DNA of 8,049 nt from Candidatus Kuenenbacteria bacterium CG10_big_fil_rev_8_21_14_0_10_36_11. GTDB lineage: Bacteria > Patescibacteriota > Patescibacteriia > UBA2196. Within the stretch, counting starts at the first letter, position 1; each line of letters opens with the position of its first letter. The stretch lies in assembly GCA_002778535.1 (NCBI GenBank), contig PFBP01000049.1, positions 1 to 8,049 of the forward strand. Reading direction: 5' to 3'. Below are positions 4,657 through 8,049 of this stretch, piece after piece. Below the pieces are notes generated by a model. That model had not been told where the DNA came from and did not search any database. It worked only from the letters and a program-made list of their open reading frames with translations. The position numbers and the translations under genes are program-made.

Positions 4657-5480
4657 TTTAATTGCAACAAATTTTTAAACAGATACGCCACGGTCAGAGG
4701 GCCAACCCCGCCTGGCACTGGCGAAATGTATTTTAATTTTTTAAAACAATCTGGATGAACATCGCCAAAAATTTTTTTGCCAATTCTGTTAATGCCCACA
4801 TCAATAATAACAGCGTTTTTTTTAATCATCTCTGGCTTAAGAAAATGCTTTTTGCCCAGGGCGATAATAATAATGTCAAACACATTTAACATCGCTGTTT
4901 GTAGGGGCAATTCATGAATTGCCCCTACAAAAATTTTTACCAAAATTTTATTTTTTTCCAATTCTTTTGTTAACGGTTCGGCAAATTCAAAACTATTAGC
5001 GAGAATAATTGCTTTTTTACCAGCGAGATTTATTTTTGTCATTTTGATTAGATGAAGAATTGCCTGAATCGTCGGCGGTATAATTTGTTCTCGTGTTCTC
5101 GTGTTCTCGTGTTCTCGTGTCTTAAACCCATCCACATCTTTTTTCACATCAATCGCGCTAATTATTTTTTCCGTATTAAACTTTTTTGGCAAAGGCAATT
5201 GCACTAAAATACCTGTTATCTTTTTATCCTTATTCAATTTATCAATCAAATTTAAAACTTTTTTTTCAGACACGGTCGCTGGCAGTAAAAATTTCTTAAA
5301 CCCGACGCCGATTTCAGCAGCTTTTTTTTCTTTTAAAGAAACATAAAGTTTTGAGGCTGAATTATTACCAATTAAAACAACAGCAAGTGAAATTTTGTTT
5401 TTTGCTTTTATGTTTTTATGCTTTAATGCTTTAATAATTTTTTCAGCTTCAAATTTGCCATTTAAAATTATTTTACTCAT
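4617..5480 (-). CDS. folD: Bifunctional methylenetetrahydrofolate dehydrogenase / methenyltetrahydrofolate cyclohydrolase
   Basis: FolD converts 5,10-methylene-THF to methenyl-THF and then 10-formyl-THF in the cytoplasm. The 287 residues fit the family. Catalytic-domain marks are SASKLYVSLKEK (41-52) with Y46 and K50, GILVQLPLP (90-98) with Q94, DVDGF (115-119) with D117, and near the end VIIDVGINR (224-232) and SPVPGGVGPLTVA (253-265). The usual cofactor motif GxSxxVGxP is altered to ANSFEFAEP (161-169). Three repeat-derived parts are present: T121-Q132 (8-bp tandem repeat), F184-T195 (palindrome) and C276-A287 (nested repeat, including the stop). The start is ATG 5480-5478, 5 nt after the glyA stop; a longer frame to 5573 would overlap glyA and adds no family sequence. 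Substitutions at the cofactor site make full activity uncertain. Confidence 0.93.
   Translation of the reverse strand: MSKIILNGKFEAEKIIKALKHKNIKAKNKISLAVVLIGNNSASKLYVSLKEKKAAEIGVGFKKFLLPATVSEKKVLNLIDKLNKDKKITGILVQLPLPKKFNTEKIISAIDVKKDVDGFKTREHENTRTREQIIPPTIQAILHLIKMTKINLAGKKAIILANSFEFAEPLTKELEKNKILVKIFVGAIHELPLQTAMLNVFDIIIIALGKKHFLKPEMIKKNAVIIDVGINRIGKKIFGDVHPDCFKKLKYISPVPGGVGPLTVAYLFKNLLQLNCRGNSRHFGGQA
4898..4931. repeat. Perfect 34-bp palindrome inside folD
   Basis: The half-arm TTTGTAGGGGCAATTCA (4898-4914) is followed by its exact reverse complement (4915-4931) with no loop. It is read in frame by folD and encodes F184-V-G-A-I-H-E-L-P-L-Q194. Of the three frames through the palindrome only this one lacks a stop. 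A diverged, interrupted second copy lies at the end of the same gene (4603-4656). Confidence 0.95.
5086..5120. repeat. Tandem repeat of an 8-bp unit inside folD
   Basis: Four complete copies of GTTCTCGT fill 5087-5118, with one and two matching bases at the sides. On the coding strand they give T121-R-E-H-E-N-T-R-T-R-E-Q132, directly after the conserved DVDGF. Since 8 is not a multiple of three, gain or loss of a single unit would shift the frame, while three units (24 bp) would keep it. Confidence 0.95.
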
Positions 5481-5485
5481 AAATC

Positions 5486-6769
5486 TTAAATCATAAATCG
5501 CCTTGTCATTTTCTTCACTTCTCTTAACACCTCCTTCGTATCTCGCCCGTCTATCAAAACCTCTTTTATCCACTTCGCAATCTGTTTCATTTCTTTTTCT
5601 TTCATTCCGCGAGTAGTAAGTGCTGGCGTGCCAAGACGAATGCCAGATGGCCGGAATGGGGTGCCTGTTTCAAATGGCACTGTATTTTTATTACAGACAA
5701 TGCCGGCTTGATCCAAGAGAACCGCAGCATCATGACCGTTTAAATCGTTTGGGTTAGGCTGGGTTTTAAAACCCAGCCTAACATTGTGTCGTAAATCAAT
5801 CAAAATCAAATGTTTATCCGTGCCGCCGGAAATTAAATTAAAACCGTATTTTTTCAATTCATCAGCCAAGATTTTAGCATTCTTAATTATCTGTTTGACA
5901 TAATTTTTAAAAGCAGGATACATTGCTTCTTTCAAACAAACTGCAATAGCGGTAATCACATTATCAAACGGACCTCCTTCAAGCCCAGGAAAAATAGCGC
6001 GGTCAATCTTTTCTTTAAATTCATTTTTACAAATAATAATTGCGCCTCTGGGACCGCGCAAAGTTTTTTGCGTAGACATAGTCACTACATCAGCGTGTGG
6101 GAAAGGAGATTTTAAAACCTTGCCAGCAATAAGTCCTGCTTCATGCGCCACATCAGCCAGATAATAGGCACCAACAGCGTGGGCAATCGTTGCCATTTTT
6201 TTATAATCAATATCTCTGGCATAAGCAGTACCGCCGGAAATCAATAATTGCGGTTTTTCTTTTTTGGCTAATTTTAAAATTTTATCATAATCAAAAACTT
6301 GTGTGTTCTTTTCCACGCCATAATAACTGATATTAAAAATTTTTGAAGAAAAAGCTATTGGTTTGCCAGAAGAAAGTTTCCAGCCATGGGAAAGATGCCC
6401 GCCATGGGTTAAATCCATGGAGAGAATTTTTTGGCCCGGCTCTAATAACGCAGTAATCACTGCCAAGTTGGCAATACTGGCGGAAACAGCTTTACAATTA
6501 ACATGCCATTTTTCTTTTGACAAGCCAAAAACTTTTAATGCCCGCGTATTAGCTAACTTTTCCATTTCATCCACAAATTCATTGCCTTGATAATATCTTT
6601 TGCCTGGCTCACCTTCAGAATATTTATTAGTAAAAACAGAAGCCAAGGCTTCGCGCACCGTGGGCGAAGCGTAATTTTCCGAAGGAATCATCGTCAGTTT
6701 TTCTTTTTGACGTTGTTCTTCTTTTTTAATTAAATTAAAAATCTCTGGGTCAATAATTTTTAAAGACAT
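5486..6769 (-). CDS. glyA: Serine hydroxymethyltransferase
   Basis: This PLP enzyme converts serine and THF to glycine and 5,10-methylene-THF, the substrate of FolD encoded 5 nt downstream. The 427 residues match the family. Visible marks are IPSENYASPTVREA (28-41), TNKYSEGEPGKRYYQG (47-62), THGGHLSHG (121-129), ADVAHEAGLIAG (205-216) with D206 and H209, the PLP lysine K235 in STQKTLRGPRGA, and the carboxylate-binding arginine R378 in SGIRLGTPALTTRG. The PLP phosphate segment reads NCKAVSASIAN (91-101) in place of the usual VQPHSGSQAN type. Residues 330-339 come from a perfect 30-bp palindrome and look like an insertion before NDLNGHDAAVLLDQAGI. The start is ATG 6769-6767, where family homology begins; the frame stays open to 6919 without family sequence. 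Confidence 0.96.
   Translation of the reverse strand: MSLKIIDPEIFNLIKKEEQRQKEKLTMIPSENYASPTVREALASVFTNKYSEGEPGKRYYQGNEFVDEMEKLANTRALKVFGLSKEKWHVNCKAVSASIANLAVITALLEPGQKILSMDLTHGGHLSHGWKLSSGKPIAFSSKIFNISYYGVEKNTQVFDYDKILKLAKKEKPQLLISGGTAYARDIDYKKMATIAHAVGAYYLADVAHEAGLIAGKVLKSPFPHADVVTMSTQKTLRGPRGAIIICKNEFKEKIDRAIFPGLEGGPFDNVITAIAVCLKEAMYPAFKNYVKQIIKNAKILADELKKYGFNLISGGTDKHLILIDLRHNVRLGFKTQPNPNDLNGHDAAVLLDQAGIVCNKNTVPFETGTPFRPSGIRLGTPALTTRGMKEKEMKQIAKWIKEVLIDGRDTKEVLREVKKMTRRFMI
5753..5782. repeat. Perfect 30-bp palindrome inside glyA
   Basis: GTTAGGCTGGGTTTT (5753-5767) is followed by its exact reverse complement (5768-5782). It covers exactly ten codons of glyA, V330-R-L-G-F-K-T-Q-P-N339, in the short segment that joins LIDLR to the GHDAAVLLDQAGI helix. 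Ordinary SHMT sequences have only a few residues there. This is a different sequence from the folD palindrome but has a similar length and the same lack of a loop. Confidence 0.95.
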
Positions 6770-6793
6770 AAAAATTTTGGTCTCTTCTTGTTC

Positions 6794-6822
6794 ATCATAA
6801 TTTAAAAGCGTTTTTTTAGCAA
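6794..6822 (-). promoter_or_regulatory. Putative promoter of the glyA-folD operon
   Basis: On the minus strand TTGCTA (6822-6817) is followed after exactly 17 nt by TATGAT (6799-6794), 5 of 6 matches to the -10 consensus. Transcription would start near 6787, leaving a leader of about 18 nt before the glyA ATG. There is no space for a glycine or THF riboswitch in this leader. Confidence 0.5.
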
Positions 6823-6854
6823 ACATTTGGCTTTTAATTACTTTCTGATTTTGA

Positions 6855-6860
6855 TATAAT
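6855..6860 (+). promoter_or_regulatory. TATAAT -10 box placed for a leaderless transcript
   Basis: A perfect TATAAT (6855-6860) ends 6 nt before the ATG at 6867, so the expected start of transcription coincides with the start codon. The -35 candidate at the right distance (TTTTAA, 6832-6837) is weak. The site shares the 97-bp divergent spacer with the glyA promoter. Confidence 0.4.
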
Positions 6861-6866
6861 TTAAGC

Positions 6867-8049
6867 ATGGAAATAGAAAAGTGGATAACAGAAAATTTGA
6901 AAAAAAAATCCAATTGCATTATTTATCCTGCTGTCGCTTTATGGCTAATAGTTTTTGTTGGCATTTTTTTTAATTTTTTAAATTTAATTGGTTTTAATCC
7001 TTGGTTAAAAAATAAATTTTCTGATTATGTTTATCAAGATATAAAAAATGAAAAAGTAGCTGGGGAGTATGCGGTCAGAATAGCGGCCTTAGCGTCTCCA
7101 TATGAAGAATTTATGCGCACCAATGGCGGCGGAACAACGACCTTTGATCAACGCAAACAGCAATATCTGAATGACGATGGCGCTTTTTTTAATGTACATT
7201 TAGATCATGAGTATCAAGGCTTGTGGTCCTGGCTGGAAAGAAACGAAACAGTCAATATAACCAACGGGGTGAACCTGCTTTTGGGATCCAATCCTTCTTT
7301 GGGCTGGGCTGATCATTCCTGCCAGGAAACTTGTGAAGTCAATGCCGCGGCTTACCGAGCTATGAAACATCCGAATATCGGCGCGAGCAACCGCGATAAA
7401 ATTTATCAAAAATATGAGCAGGAAGTAATCCTGTTGCGCAATGATCCAAAAAATTCTGCTTTTAACGGCATTGGTGGTAATCGTGATGACGATGGTGTGA
7501 CGAATTTTAATCAGGTCTTGCAATATACAGCCGGACTTTATCTTTTTCTACAGGACAACCCGTCTCTTAATGGCGGTTTTATTTATAATCATTATGACTA
7601 TGGCGGGGCTGAACCTTGGGGTTGGAAAAATTTTACTTACAATGGCCGCAGTTATACTCAAGGCGGCAGTTATCCGAGCTTGTTTCAGTTTTTGGAAGAT
7701 TATTTAATGTACCATACTGATTGGTATGTTAGAAATAATTTTGAAGACTATGAAGGCGACAGCCGCAATTATGGCTGGGCGCATATCAATGCTTACATTC
7801 AGCTTTATGATTTTGTCACCAACACGGCTGTAAAAAACAGAGCAAAAATGCTTTTGGATTTTATGATTTTGGATCAGGGTATGGATTTTTCCGCTGACCA
7901 AACCGGTGGCAAAACCGGCCGCAAGGATAATGATTCAGCTGGCAAGCCTGATTATTATGTCCGCAAAAAAGATGAGCCCAATTACCATTGTATTTTAACC
8001 GGCCTCGGGTGCTCTTATCCGGCGGCTTACAAGCCAGATTATAATGTTT
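6867..8049 (+). CDS. Membrane-anchored, probably extracellular protein of unknown function (3' end outside the window)
   Basis: The frame is open from ATG 6867 to the window edge, 394 residues so far. A lysine-rich tail (K12-K14) is followed by a hydrophobic helix at about 18-42, so the rest most likely lies outside the membrane. The outer part is rich in aromatic residues, Gly, Asn and Asp, as in secreted proteins. It contains GNRDDDGVTNFNQ (204-216), which resembles an Asp-rich calcium-binding loop. Helix-like segments such as GWAHINAYIQLYDFV (303-317) and NRAKMLLDFMILD (324-336) suggest a helical toroid, but no glycoside hydrolase or lyase motif was recognised. The cysteine pairs C152/C156 and C375/C382 could form disulfides. 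It is divergent from glyA. I do not know the family. Confidence 0.85.
   Translation, partial: MEIEKWITENLKKKSNCIIYPAVALWLIVFVGIFFNFLNLIGFNPWLKNKFSDYVYQDIKNEKVAGEYAVRIAALASPYEEFMRTNGGGTTTFDQRKQQYLNDDGAFFNVHLDHEYQGLWSWLERNETVNITNGVNLLLGSNPSLGWADHSCQETCEVNAAAYRAMKHPNIGASNRDKIYQKYEQEVILLRNDPKNSAFNGIGGNRDDDGVTNFNQVLQYTAGLYLFLQDNPSLNGGFIYNHYDYGGAEPWGWKNFTYNGRSYTQGGSYPSLFQFLEDYLMYHTDWYVRNNFEDYEGDSRNYGWAHINAYIQLYDFVTNTAVKNRAKMLLDFMILDQGMDFSADQTGGKTGRKDNDSAGKPDYYVRKKDEPNYHCILTGLGCSYPAAYKPDYNV

Noticed and set aside
5481..5573. A longer N-terminus for FolD starting at 5573
   Set aside because: It would overlap the end of glyA by 88 nt, and the added residues do not resemble FolD; the ATG at 5480 begins at the family's normal N-terminus.
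6770..6787. Glycine or THF riboswitch before glyA
   Set aside because: The predicted leader is about 18 nt, too short for either aptamer.
6770..6919. A longer N-terminus for GlyA starting at 6919 or 6826
   Set aside because: The extra residues are not SHMT-like, lie upstream of the predicted promoter, and overlap the divergent gene's start.
7200..7901. Minus-strand open frames opposite the last gene
   Set aside because: They are shadows of a long, protein-like plus-strand frame with a membrane anchor.

Overview
The window looks like a piece of a reduced, AT-rich bacterial genome, most likely from the Patescibacteria (Candidate Phyla Radiation). This is inferred from AT-rich coding sequence with TAA-dominated stops, gene starts without a recognisable Shine-Dalgarno sequence, the small gene set, and many short palindromic repeats. 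UGA is used as a stop (rpmI, folD), so the Gly-coding UGA of some CPR lineages does not apply. No 16S rRNA or phylogenetic marker search was possible, so the lineage is an inference.

Layout. 2-193 is the 3' end of an unrecognised gene, followed by a GC-rich cluster of hairpins (200-354). 466-939 encodes a small two-helix membrane protein. A nested palindromic repeat (961-1065) is followed by a tRNA-Arg with anticodon GCG (1112-1183). A TTGACA promoter then precedes a complete tmRNA gene (ssrA, 1286-1683), whose encoded CCA end lies 4 nt before the ATG of infC. The translation operon infC-rpmI-rplT (1688-2919) follows and ends in a strong hairpin terminator. After a repeat-rich spacer comes a tight three-gene cluster: a glutaredoxin, a membrane-anchored DsbA-like oxidoreductase and a stand-alone EF-Tu domain-II-like barrel (3234-4494), closed by a terminator at 4572-4596.

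On the minus strand, glyA (6769-5486) and folD (5480-4617) are coupled with a 5-nt gap. They form the serine to glycine plus one-carbon unit to formyl-THF module. Divergently from glyA, the last gene (6867 to the window end, open at the 3' side) encodes a membrane-anchored, probably extracellular protein of unknown function. Its TATAAT box ends 6 nt before the ATG, which suggests a leaderless message.

The most interesting signal is a set of short repeats that have been taken into protein-coding sequence in the glyA-folD operon. They are a perfect 30-bp palindrome in glyA, a perfect 34-bp palindrome in folD, a tandem array of an 8-bp unit in folD (its length is not a multiple of three), and a nested palindrome that supplies the last 12 residues and the stop codon of folD. 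Related repeat copies lie in the intergenic regions of the same window. This resembles the in-frame palindromic elements known from Rickettsia, but here it is concentrated in one-carbon metabolism genes.
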